Of a DNA stretch of 64,000 nucleotides, positions 57,213 through 64,000 are shown piece after piece. The translations under genes were made by a program, and so were the position numbers. Origin of the DNA: Clostridium algidicarnis DSM 15099 (GTDB taxonomy: Bacteria; Bacillota; Clostridia; Clostridiales; Clostridiaceae). The DNA lies in the NCBI RefSeq assembly GCF_002934235.1, contig NZ_PTIS01000001.1, positions 310,001-374,000 on the forward strand, read 5' to 3'. Position 1 is the first letter of the stretch. Every line of letters begins with the position of its first letter. The notes beneath the pieces are model-generated. The model did not search any database and was not told the origin of the DNA. It saw nothing but the letters and a program-made list of their open reading frames with translations.

Positions 57213-57241
57213 TTGACAATGTAATTATATTTTGTTATAAT
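57213..57241 (+). promoter_or_regulatory. Consensus sigma-A promoter of ylxM-ffh
   Basis: TTGACA and TATAAT are both exact and are separated by 17 bases, just after ftsY. It should be among the strongest promoters in the window. Confidence 0.85.
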
Positions 57242-57266
57242 TTTTTTTGTAGGTTAGGTGATATAA

Positions 57267-57623
57267 ATGGAAGATAGATTTACTATCTCACTATTATTTG
57301 ATTTTTATGGTGAACTTTTAACTGAAAAACAAGTTAATATAATGAATTTGTATTACAACGAAGATCTTTCATTAGTAGAGATTGCAGAAATAAATGAAAC
57401 TAGTCGTCAAGCTATATATGATACAATTAAGACCTGTTATAAATTACTTATGAACTATGAGTCTAAATTAAATTTATTGGAAAAGAGCTTGAAACTATCA
57501 GAAAGTATTAAAGAAATATGCATTAAATTAGATAAAGTGGAGAAAAATTTTGATTCTACTGAAGAGAGTTATATTGAAATTAATAATATAAAAAGTATCC
57601 TTTTAAAGGATATTAATATTTAG
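57267..57623 (+). CDS. ylxM: YlxM-family putative DNA-binding protein
   Basis: YlxM is a small protein almost always encoded just before ffh and linked to the signal recognition particle. The 118-residue protein has a helix-turn-helix like that of sigma region 4: LTEKQVNIMNLYYNEDLSL, then VEIAEINETSRQAIYDTI. Its exact action is not settled. ffh begins 10 bases after its stop. Confidence 0.92.
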   Translation: MEDRFTISLLFDFYGELLTEKQVNIMNLYYNEDLSLVEIAEINETSRQAIYDTIKTCYKLLMNYESKLNLLEKSLKLSESIKEICIKLDKVEKNFDSTEESYIEINNIKSILLKDINI

Positions 57624-57633
57624 GAGGATTAGC

Positions 57634-58983
57634 ATGGCTTTTGAAGGATTAACATCCAAACTTCAAGAAACTTTTAAGAAGTTAAAGGGAAAAGGGAAGC
57701 TTTCAGAAAAAGATATAAAAGAAGCCATGAGAGAGGTTAAACTTGCTCTTTTAGAGGCAGATGTAAATTATAAAGTGGTTAAAAGCTTTGTAAGTTCTGT
57801 AAGCGAAAAATGTTTGGGATCAGAGGTTTTAGAAAGTCTAACACCTGCGCAGCAAGTTATAAAAATAGTTAATGATGAGTTAACCAAGCTTATGGGTGAG
57901 GAAGAAAGTAAGATAAATCATTCTGATACTGGGCTTACAGTTATAATGCTTGTAGGGTTACAGGGAGCTGGTAAGACCACCATGGGAGGCAAACTTGCCC
58001 TTCATTTTAGAAAAAAGAATAAAAAACCATTGCTAGTAGCAGCAGATGTATATAGACCAGCTGCAATCAAGCAATTGCAAACTGTAGGTAAGCAAATAGA
58101 CGTTCCTGTATTTTCTATGGGAGATAAAATAAGTCCTGTAGATATAGCAAAGGCATCCTTAAGCTTTGCTAAAGATAATGGAAATAATGTAATAATAATA
58201 GATACTGCAGGAAGACTTCATATAGATGAAAATTTAATGGAGGAGCTTGCTTGCATAAAAACTGCTATAAACCCGTCTGAAATACTGCTTGTAGTAGATG
58301 CTATGACTGGGCAAGATGCAGTGAATGTTTCTGAATCATTTAATGACCAATTAGGCGTTTCTGGAATAGTTTTAACTAAACTTGACGGAGATACTAGAGG
58401 TGGAGCAGCTTTATCTATTAGGGAAATAACTAAAAAACCCATTAAATTTGTAGGTATAGGGGAAAAGATGAATGATATCGAAGTCTTTCATCCTGAACGA
58501 ATGGCTTCAAGAATATTAGGAATGGGTGATATGTTATCACTTATAGAGAAAGCGCAACAATCTATAGATGAAAAAGAAGCAAAAGAACTTGGAAATAAAA
58601 TACTAAATCAAGGATTTAACTTTGAGGATTTTCTAACGGCCATGAGCCAAATGAAGAAACTTGGACCTTTAAATAAGATAATGGATATGATACCAGGAGG
58701 TAATTCAAAAGAATTACAAGGGGTGGACTTTAATCAGGGTGAGAAAGAAATGTCTAAGATGGAGGCTATAATAAAATCCATGACATTAAAGGAAAGGAGA
58801 AATCCGAATTTACTAAGTGCTCAATCCAGAAAAAGGCGTATAGCTAATGGGTCTGGAGTTACTGTTCAAGAAGTTAATAAAGTAATAAAAAACTTTGAAA
58901 GCATGAAAAAGATGACTAAGCAAATGAAAGGTATGAAAAAGGGAATGAAAAAGAGTCCTTTTGGAAATTTACCCTTTGTTTAA
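57634..58983 (+). CDS. ffh: Signal recognition particle protein Ffh
   Basis: Ffh binds signal peptides and 4.5S/6S-like SRP RNA and delivers ribosomes to FtsY. The NG domain has GLQGAGKTT at 108-116, DVYRPAAIKQL, DTAGRLHIDE and TKLDGDTRGG. The methionine-rich M domain from about 300 contains the RNA-binding SGVTVQEVN region and ends KQMKGMKKGMKK. It has 449 residues, the standard length. Confidence 0.98.
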   Translation: MAFEGLTSKLQETFKKLKGKGKLSEKDIKEAMREVKLALLEADVNYKVVKSFVSSVSEKCLGSEVLESLTPAQQVIKIVNDELTKLMGEEESKINHSDTGLTVIMLVGLQGAGKTTMGGKLALHFRKKNKKPLLVAADVYRPAAIKQLQTVGKQIDVPVFSMGDKISPVDIAKASLSFAKDNGNNVIIIDTAGRLHIDENLMEELACIKTAINPSEILLVVDAMTGQDAVNVSESFNDQLGVSGIVLTKLDGDTRGGAALSIREITKKPIKFVGIGEKMNDIEVFHPERMASRILGMGDMLSLIEKAQQSIDEKEAKELGNKILNQGFNFEDFLTAMSQMKKLGPLNKIMDMIPGGNSKELQGVDFNQGEKEMSKMEAIIKSMTLKERRNPNLLSAQSRKRRIANGSGVTVQEVNKVIKNFESMKKMTKQMKGMKKGMKKSPFGNLPFV

Positions 58984-59017
58984 TATAAATTATAAGATTT
59001 AAAGGAGGTGAAAAATA

Positions 59018-59275
59018 ATGGCAGTAAAGATAAGACTTAAAAGAATGGGCGCTAAGAAGACTCCTTTTTATAGAGTTGTAGTAGCTGATTCAAGAAGCCC
59101 AAGAGATGGAAAGTTCATAGAAGAAATAGGATATTATAATCCAGTATCAGAGCCAAAAGTAATCAAAATTGATGAAGAAAAGGCAGCTAAATGGATAAGT
59201 AATGGAGCACAACCATCAGATACAGTTAAAAAGCTTTTTGTAAAGGCTGGAATAAACGATAAACTTTCAAAGTAA
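59018..59275 (+). CDS. rpsP: Ribosomal protein S16
   Basis: S16 is an early-binding protein of the small subunit. [20 protein letters not shown] and the [18 protein letters not shown] block identify it. It has 85 residues and a near-perfect AAAGGAGGTG site. The order ffh-rpsP-khpA-rimM-trmD-rplS is conserved. Confidence 0.98.
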   Translation: MAVKIRLKRMGAKKTPFYRVVVADSRSPRDGKFIEEIGYYNPVSEPKVIKIDEEKAAKWISNGAQPSDTVKKLFVKAGINDKLSK

Positions 59276-59280
59276 TACTT

Positions 59281-59333
59281 GGGAGGTGATTTCTGCTTAA
59301 GATTTTATAAAGTCTTATAGCAGAATCTTTATG
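59281..59333 (+). promoter_or_regulatory. Shine-Dalgarno sequence and start codon of khpA separated by a long hairpin
   Basis: GGGAGGT at 59281-59287 is the only good ribosome binding site for khpA, yet the ATG is at 59331. Bases 59288-59327 between them fold into a hairpin of about 17 pairs with two single-base bulges (GATT/AATC, CTGCT/AGCAG, TAAGA/TCTTA, TTT/AAG). Folding leaves just TTT before the ATG and restores normal spacing. An in-frame TAA at 59298 and no ATG, GTG or TTG after it exclude a longer protein. Confidence 0.75.
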
Positions 59334-59558
59334 AAAGAATTAGTTGAAATAATAGCTAAATCATTAGTTGATAATCCTGAGATGGTACAAGTAAATGAAA
59401 TAACTGGAGAGCAGTCTATAATTTTAGAATTAAAAGTTGCTGAAGGTGATATGGGAAAAGTTATAGGGAAACAAGGTCGTATAGCAAAAGCTATAAGAAC
59501 CGTTGTAAAAGCCGCAGCAATTAAAGAAAATAAAAGAGTAATTGTTGAAATTATATAA
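59331..59558 (+). CDS. khpA: KH-domain RNA-binding protein KhpA
   Basis: KhpA is a small RNA-binding protein that pairs with KhpB in several Gram-positive bacteria and affects cell division and mRNA levels. The 75-residue chain is one KH domain with VAEGDMGKVIGKQGRIAKAI, in which GKQG is the GxxG loop. It starts MKELVEIIAKSLVDNP, a typical N-terminus that agrees with the ATG chosen. B. subtilis calls the same position ylqC. Its ribosome binding site is separated by a hairpin. Confidence 0.94.
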   Translation: MKELVEIIAKSLVDNPEMVQVNEITGEQSIILELKVAEGDMGKVIGKQGRIAKAIRTVVKAAAIKENKRVIVEII

Positions 59559-59572
59559 AATATTTTCAAGGC

Positions 59573-59600
59573 AGAGTTAGGTTTATTCCTAGCTCTTTTT
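59573..59600 (+). terminator. Internal terminator between khpA and rimM
   Basis: AGAGTTAGG pairs with CCTAGCTCT (one G-U) around TTTATT and is followed by Ts. It may reduce expression of rimM-trmD compared with rpsP-khpA. Confidence 0.75.
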
Positions 59601-59627
59601 GATTAAATTATGTTTGGTGGTGAATAT

Positions 59628-60125
59628 GTGGAAGATTATTTATCTGTAGGTCAAATAAGCAAACCTCATGGAATAAAAGGGGAAGTCAAAGTAATACCTC
59701 TAACAGATGATATAAAGAGGTTTAGAAAATTAAAAAAGGTGTATATAGACGGAAATGAAAAAGTTATAGTCTGGTGTAAAATGCAAGTTGATAGAGTCAT
59801 ACTCAAAATAGAGGGTATCGATACTATTGAAGGTGCAGAAAGTTTAAGAAATAAATATATCCAAGTAAAAAGGGAAGAAGCAGTTAGATTACCAAAGGAT
59901 AGCTATTTTATAGCAGATTTATTATCATGTACAGTATATGATACATCAGAAAACAAAATAGGAAAAGTATATGATGTAATTAAAACTGGAAGTAATGATG
60001 TGTATTGGATTAAACATGAAAAAGAGATTTTAATACCAGCTTTAAAGGATATAGTACTTGATGTGGATATAGATTCTCATAAGATTATTATAAGACCTAT
60101 AAAGGAGTGGCAAGATGAAGATTGA
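59628..60125 (+). CDS. rimM: 16S rRNA processing protein RimM
   Basis: RimM assists maturation of the 30S head together with S19. [19 protein letters not shown] is the start of the first barrel and PIKEWQDED ends the PRC-barrel part. The GTG at 59628 follows GGTGGTGA and gives 165 residues with the usual N-terminus; an in-frame ATG at 59610 has no ribosome binding site. It overlaps trmD by 11 bases. Confidence 0.93.
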   Translation: MEDYLSVGQISKPHGIKGEVKVIPLTDDIKRFRKLKKVYIDGNEKVIVWCKMQVDRVILKIEGIDTIEGAESLRNKYIQVKREEAVRLPKDSYFIADLLSCTVYDTSENKIGKVYDVIKTGSNDVYWIKHEKEILIPALKDIVLDVDIDSHKIIIRPIKEWQDED

Positions 60126-60834
60126 TATCCTAACATTGTTTCCAGAGATGTTTAGTGTATTCGATCATAGTATATTAGCTAAAGCTAGGGAAAAAGGAAT
60201 TATAGATATAAATTGCTTTAATATAAGGGACTTTACAGAAAATAAACATAGGAAGGTAGATGATTATCCTTATGGTGGTGGAGCTGGTATGGTTATGTCA
60301 CCACAACCTATTGTTGATTGCATAAAGCATGTTAAAGAAAATAATAAGGGTAGGGTAATATTTTTAGGACCTAAAGGTGCGACTTTTACACAGTCAAAGG
60401 CTAATGATTTATCAAAGGAAGAAAATCTTATCTTTTTATGTGGCCATTATGAAGGTATAGATGAGAGGGTTTATAATTACATAGATGAGGAGATATCCTT
60501 AGGGGATTTTATACTTACTGGTGGCGAAATGGCTGCTATACCAGTAATAGATAGCATATGTAGATTAGTACCAGGGGTATTATCTAATAGTAACAGCTAT
60601 GAAGATGAATCCTTTTATAACGGGCTTCTAGAGTACCCTCAGTATACAAGACCAGAAGTCTTTAATGATGAAAGAGTACCTGAGGTGCTTATCTCAGGGC
60701 ACCATGAGAACATAAGAAAATGGAGAAAAACTAAGTCACTTTTATTAACTAAAAAAAATCGATTGGACCTTTTTAAAAAGTTTCCGCTTAGCAAAGAAGA
60801 TATAAAATTACTAAAAGATATTGATAAATTATAA
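60115..60834 (+). CDS. trmD: tRNA m1G37 methyltransferase
   Basis: TrmD methylates G37 next to the anticodon and prevents frameshifting. [30 protein letters not shown] and [15 protein letters not shown] are the marks of this trefoil-knot enzyme. It has 239 residues. AAAGGAGTGG inside rimM is its ribosome binding site. Confidence 0.97.
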   Translation: MKIDILTLFPEMFSVFDHSILAKAREKGIIDINCFNIRDFTENKHRKVDDYPYGGGAGMVMSPQPIVDCIKHVKENNKGRVIFLGPKGATFTQSKANDLSKEENLIFLCGHYEGIDERVYNYIDEEISLGDFILTGGEMAAIPVIDSICRLVPGVLSNSNSYEDESFYNGLLEYPQYTRPEVFNDERVPEVLISGHHENIRKWRKTKSLLLTKKNRLDLFKKFPLSKEDIKLLKDIDKL

Positions 60835-60841
60835 AAAAACA

Positions 60842-60870
60842 TTGAATATACCTACCATATGTGATAAAAT
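60842..60870 (+). promoter_or_regulatory. Promoter of rplS
   Basis: TTGAAT and TAAAAT are separated by 17 bases immediately after trmD. The predicted start near 60877 coincides with the start of the structured leader. Confidence 0.7.
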
Positions 60871-60875
60871 ATCAA

Positions 60876-60935
60876 ATGTGTTAGTACGAACGGTCCTCTG
60901 TCAGAAAATAACTGGCAAGAACGTTAAATTAGTTT
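60876..60935 (+). ncRNA. Probable L19 autoregulatory leader
   Basis: The rplS leader has an outer pairing AACG/CGTT (about 60889-60892 with 60922-60925) enclosing GGTCCTCT, a GTCAG/CTGGC hairpin and AAGAACG. Its position directly before rplS and its general look agree with the Firmicute L19 leader, which is thought to let L19 repress its own synthesis. I rely on remembered pattern, so the family assignment is tentative. Confidence 0.6.
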
Positions 60936-60950
60936 AAGGAGGAATACACA

Positions 60951-61295
60951 ATGAATGAATTAATAAGAGCTATTGAAGCAGAACAACTAAGAAGTGATTT
61001 ACCAAACTTTAATGTAGGTGATACAGTTAAGGTACACGTAAGAATAAAAGAAGGAACTAGAGAAAGAATACAAATTTTCGAAGGAACCGTTCTTAAGAGA
61101 CAAAATGGTGGAATAAGAGAAACATTCACTGTAAGAAGACTAGCTTCAGGTGTAGGGGTAGAAAGAACATTTCCTTTAAATGCTCCAATAGTTGAAAAAA
61201 TAGAAGTAGTAAGAAAAGGTAAGATTAGAAGAGCTAAATTATTCTACTTAAGAGATAGAGTTGGTAAGGCTGCTAAGGTTAGAGAACGTAAATAA
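60951..61295 (+). CDS. rplS: Ribosomal protein L19
   Basis: L19 lies at the interface between the subunits. [33 protein letters not shown] and [20 protein letters not shown] identify it. It has 114 residues. AAGGAGG precedes the ATG, and a terminator follows. Confidence 0.98.
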   Translation: MNELIRAIEAEQLRSDLPNFNVGDTVKVHVRIKEGTRERIQIFEGTVLKRQNGGIRETFTVRRLASGVGVERTFPLNAPIVEKIEVVRKGKIRRAKLFYLRDRVGKAAKVRERK

Positions 61296-61330
61296 TATAT
61301 AATAGTTACATAAATTATTTTATAGCAAAA

Positions 61331-61353
61331 GGGACTTTTATAGTCCCATTTTT
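61331..61353 (+). terminator. Terminator after rplS
   Basis: GGGACT pairs with AGTCCC around TTTAT, followed after CA-type spacing by five Ts. Confidence 0.85.
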
Positions 61354-61400
61354 GTTATTTAAAAATATATGTTTTGTAAAAATGAAAGGAAGTGAGCTTA

Positions 61401-62243
61401 ATGGCAATAAATTGGTTTCCAGGTCATATGGTTAGGACTAGAAGACAAATAACCGAAAATTTAAAATTAGTTGATTTAGTTATAGAAATACGAGATGCTA
61501 GGATAGTTAAATCTAGTAGCAATCCAGAAATAAATGAGCTTTGTGAAAATAAGCCTAGAATAATATTATTAAATAAAGCTGATTTAAGTGAAGGTAAGGT
61601 TACAAAAGATTGGATTAAAACTTTATCTTCAGATAAAATTAAGCTATTGGAAGTAAACAGTTTAACAGGGGAAGGCATTAAAAATATAAAGCCTGCAATA
61701 TCAGAACTTTTGAAGGAAAAAGAAGATAGAATGAAAAAAAAGGGCCTTAAAAGCATTGTATGGAGAGCTATGGTAGTTGGAATACCCAATGTTGGTAAAT
61801 CTTCATTTATAAATAAGATGGCTAAAAACAATATAGCTAAGGTAGGGGATAAACCTGGTGTTACAAAAAATAAACAATGGATAAAGACTTCTTTGGGAGT
61901 AGAGCTTATGGATACTCCAGGTATTTTATGGCCTAAATTTGAAGATGAAGAGGTTGCTTTAAATCTAGCATTTACAGGGTCAATAAAAGATGAAATAATG
62001 GATGTAGAAGAGCTTGCACTAAAACTTATTGAAAGGTTAGCTGTTACAAATCCTAATAATCTTAAAAATAGATATAAATTAGATACACTAGAAGGAACGT
62101 CTTTAGAAATAATGGAAGCTATAGGTAAAAAAAGAGGCGCTATAATATCTGGTGGTGGTGTTGATTATAATAGAATTGCAATAATGCTATTAGATGAATT
62201 TAGAGGTGGAAAAGTAGGGAAGATATCTCTTGAGACACCTTAA
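61401..62243 (+). CDS. rbgA: Ribosome biogenesis GTPase RbgA (YlqF)
   Basis: RbgA is needed for late assembly of the 50S subunit. INWFPGHMVRTRRQI is the typical start. GTPase motifs are circularly permuted: NKAD at 58-61 precedes GIPNVGKS at 127-134 and DTPG at 171-174. The ATG at 61401 follows GGAAGTG by about eight bases and gives 280 residues; an in-frame GTG at 61392 overlaps that site. Confidence 0.95.
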   Translation: MAINWFPGHMVRTRRQITENLKLVDLVIEIRDARIVKSSSNPEINELCENKPRIILLNKADLSEGKVTKDWIKTLSSDKIKLLEVNSLTGEGIKNIKPAISELLKEKEDRMKKKGLKSIVWRAMVVGIPNVGKSSFINKMAKNNIAKVGDKPGVTKNKQWIKTSLGVELMDTPGILWPKFEDEEVALNLAFTGSIKDEIMDVEELALKLIERLAVTNPNNLKNRYKLDTLEGTSLEIMEAIGKKRGAIISGGGVDYNRIAIMLLDEFRGGKVGKISLETP

Positions 62244-62259
62244 TTAAGGAGAGAATATT

Positions 62260-63090
62260 TTGAAAGACATTTTGCTTAATGAAAATTTCGAAAGTTTGTC
62301 TGTAGATATTTTAAAAAGTTATGTAAATTCGCTTAGCTTCTATAACTTAGAAAAAGAAGAGGTATATTTTATAAATAAAAAGCTTGAATTAGATAATAGA
62401 AAATCAATTCAATATTTAGCTACACGATTTATGAGGTGTTACGAAAACTATAATAAGGAATTGAAGAGAATTGAAAATTTATATATGTTTGATAAAGGTT
62501 TTAAAAACTTTAAGCTGATTGCAGGAATAGATGAAGTAGGAAGAGGACCACTTGCGGGTCCTATAGTTTCTGCAGCTGTTATATTGGATCTAAATGTTAA
62601 TAATAAAGATATGATTTTAGGGTTAAATGATTCTAAAAAGCTAACTGAAACAAAAAGAGAATATCTTAGCAACATAATAAAATCAAAAGCATTAGCATAT
62701 TCAATATCTTTTTGTAGCAATAGTGATATTGACGAAAGAGGTATAGGATTCTGTAACAATGAAGTATTTAAAAAGGCAGTATATAGCTTAGATATAAAGC
62801 CAAATTTAGTCTTGTCTGATGGGTATACTATAAAGAATTTTGAATCACCTAATATAGCAGTTATAAGGGGTGATTCAAAGAGCGCTAGTATAGCTGCTGC
62901 ATCTATAATAGCAAAGGTTTATAGAGATACCTTAATGAAGGAACAAGCTAAAATTTATCCGCATTATGATTTTGATCACAATGTGGGATATGGAACCAGA
63001 AAACATATTGAAGCTATAGAAAAGTACGGGGCAACTTCAATACATAGAGTAAGTTTTTTAAATAATATTATAGGCGAAAAGCATCTTTAA
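62260..63090 (+). CDS. rnhB: Ribonuclease HII
   Basis: RNase HII removes ribonucleotides from DNA. The catalytic block GIDEVGRGPLAGP is at residues 89-101 (D91, E92), followed by LNDSKKL and VIRGDSKSASIAAASI. An N-terminal extension of about 80 residues, also known in Gram-positive homologues, brings it to 276. Translation begins at TTG after AAGGAGAG. Its 3' end overlaps yraN on the other strand by 23 bases. Confidence 0.95.
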   Translation: MKDILLNENFESLSVDILKSYVNSLSFYNLEKEEVYFINKKLELDNRKSIQYLATRFMRCYENYNKELKRIENLYMFDKGFKNFKLIAGIDEVGRGPLAGPIVSAAVILDLNVNNKDMILGLNDSKKLTETKREYLSNIIKSKALAYSISFCSNSDIDERGIGFCNNEVFKKAVYSLDIKPNLVLSDGYTIKNFESPNIAVIRGDSKSASIAAASIIAKVYRDTLMKEQAKIYPHYDFDHNVGYGTRKHIEAIEKYGATSIHRVSFLNNIIGEKHL

Positions 63091-63442
63091 TGAGATTTAT
63101 TTTAGGTGTACTATATTGATTTAATAATATTTCTATAGCATCAAATCTAAAAAAGTTTTTATGCAAATTATTTTGTTGAATATAAAATTTAGCTACACGC
63201 TTTATTTTCTGAGTTTTAGAATAGGTTATGGATTCCAGTGCTGTGCATACATGTGATCCATACCTAGTCTTAACCTCTATAAAGCAAATGTATTTGTCAT
63301 CTCTTGCAATTATATCAATTTCACCTAATTTACATAAGAAATTTGTTTCTATAATATCATATCCTTGAAGTAGTAGATGATTTAAGGCTAAGGATTCACC
63401 GTGATATCCTAGGGCCTTTTTTTGTGATCTCAAAATTACCAC
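63068..63442 (-). CDS. YraN/UPF0102 endonuclease-like protein
   Basis: The 124-residue protein belongs to the YraN family, which has a restriction-endonuclease-like fold: GESLALNHLLLQGYDIIETN, then GEIDIIARDDKYICFIEVKTR with the conserved E, D and ExK residues. The biological role is not known. Either the GTG at 63442 (after AAAGGA) or the TTG at 63433 (after AGGTGG) could be the start. It commonly sits between rnhB and comM, as here, although its strand is reversed. Confidence 0.9.
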   Translation of the reverse strand: MVILRSQKKALGYHGESLALNHLLLQGYDIIETNFLCKLGEIDIIARDDKYICFIEVKTRYGSHVCTALESITYSKTQKIKRVAKFYIQQNNLHKNFFRFDAIEILLNQYSTPKINLIKDAFRL

Positions 63443-63578
63443 CTATCCTTTATATAATTTATCAATTTAGTAAGTAAAGATTAAAATACAAATAAAATAT
63501 AAAACTTACAAAATAGTATTAACATTAATTATAAAATTATACATAATGGTCAATAATTAACTAGAGGTGATTTTAATT

Positions 63579-64000
63579 ATGGCTATCAAAATTTATAGTG
63601 CCGCCTATACAGGCATTAAAGGGTTTTTAGTAGATGTGGAAGTGGATATATCATATGGACTACCAACATTTAATATTGTGGGACTTGGAGATACTGCTAT
63701 AAAAGAATCTAAGGATAGGGTAAGAACTTCCATTATAAACTCGGGATTTGATTTTCCTGTAGGAAGAATAACAGTAAATCTTGCCCCAGCTAGTATAAAA
63801 AAGGAAGGAGCTGTATTTGATTTATCTATAGCTTTAGGTATATTGTTAGCAAGTTCTCAGATAACTTATGCAAGTATAGAAGAATTTGTGTTTATGGGCG
63901 AACTTTCTCTTAATGGTGAATTAAGACCTGTAAAAGGAATTCTTCCTATAATATTAGAAGCTATGAACAATGGTATAAAGGATTTTATTGTGCCCTATGA
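63579..64000 (+). CDS. comM: ComM/YifB-family Mg-chelatase-like ATPase, 3' end missing
   Basis: ComM is a hexameric helicase that helps branch migration during natural transformation; many non-competent bacteria keep it. The 140 codons present cover the N-terminal domain: IKIYSAAYTGIKGFLVDVEV, GLPTFNIVGLGDTAIKESKD and VNLAPASIKKEGAVFDL. The ATPase motifs lie beyond the window. AGAGGTGA precedes the ATG. Confidence 0.94.
   Translation, partial: MAIKIYSAAYTGIKGFLVDVEVDISYGLPTFNIVGLGDTAIKESKDRVRTSIINSGFDFPVGRITVNLAPASIKKEGAVFDLSIALGILLASSQITYASIEEFVFMGELSLNGELRPVKGILPIILEAMNNGIKDFIVPY

Noticed and set aside
1-64000. CRISPR arrays, prophage, integrative elements, toxin-antitoxin or defence islands
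   Set aside because: No regularly spaced repeats, integrases, transposases or recognised defence genes were found. The pentapeptide-repeat and DUF308 genes alone do not support a defence call.

Overview
The window is 64 kb of core chromosome from a low-GC, endospore-forming Firmicute, most likely a Clostridium-type anaerobe. The evidence is very AT-rich DNA, strong AGGAGG ribosome binding sites, the sporulation genes spoIVA, spoVM and ylbJ, a pta-ackA acetate pathway, a pyrI-containing pyrimidine operon, and a gene order that follows the Bacillus subtilis ylo/ylq and ylb clusters. I saw no transposase, integrase, phage module, CRISPR array or rRNA operon.

Layout. 1-2405 holds the 3' part of gpsA and spoIVA. 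2699-4357 is a glutamyl-tRNA synthetase. 4365-10353 is a complete UMP-synthesis operon except for carbamoyl-phosphate synthetase (pyrB-I-C-F-K-D-E), preceded by a PyrR-type attenuator. 10517-10591 is a tRNA-Glu(CUC). 10808-17331 is an accessory-like stretch: topB, a DUF308 membrane protein, a pentapeptide-repeat protein, cardiolipin synthase, and a reverse-strand yedE/tusA-like/DUF3343 cluster that looks like selenium or sulfur handling. 17856-21986 carries asparaginase, a purine permease under a guanine riboswitch, and an aminotransferase.

22079-43529 is the ylo-type housekeeping run: yicC, remA, gmk, rpoZ, coaBC, priA, def, fmt, a zinc peptidase, rsmB, rlmN, prpC, prkC, rsgA, rpe, thiN, a small membrane protein, spoVM, rpmB (reverse), the Asp23 protein, fakA, recG, rsmD and coaD. 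43005-49352 corresponds to the B. subtilis ylb cluster (coaD, ylbJ, tmcAL, yceD, rpmF) with pta-ackA placed inside it. 49419-63090 continues with plsX, acpP, rnc, a radical SAM enzyme, smc, ftsY, ylxM, ffh, rpsP, khpA, rimM, trmD, rplS, rbgA and rnhB. The end has yraN on the reverse strand and the start of comM.

How it works together. The pyr operon and gmk feed nucleotide pools, and the permease imports guanine or hypoxanthine. Def, Fmt, RsmB, RlmN, RsgA, RimM, TrmD, RbgA, RNase III and the L19, L28, L32 and S16 proteins serve translation and ribosome assembly. Ffh, FtsY and YlxM target membrane proteins. PlsX, AcpP and FakA serve phospholipid synthesis. PrpC and PrkC form a phosphatase/PASTA-kinase pair. 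SpoIVA and SpoVM are partners that build the basement layer of the spore coat.

No large undescribed system is visible. The most interesting signals are small: a long hairpin separating the Shine-Dalgarno sequence from the khpA start codon, a leader with a tiny reading frame and hairpin before yceD, three very short genes (22, 31 and 59 codons) in conserved operons, and a PyrR attenuator without pyrR nearby. Start codons were chosen by Shine-Dalgarno spacing; all functional names come from reading motifs and gene order, with no database search.
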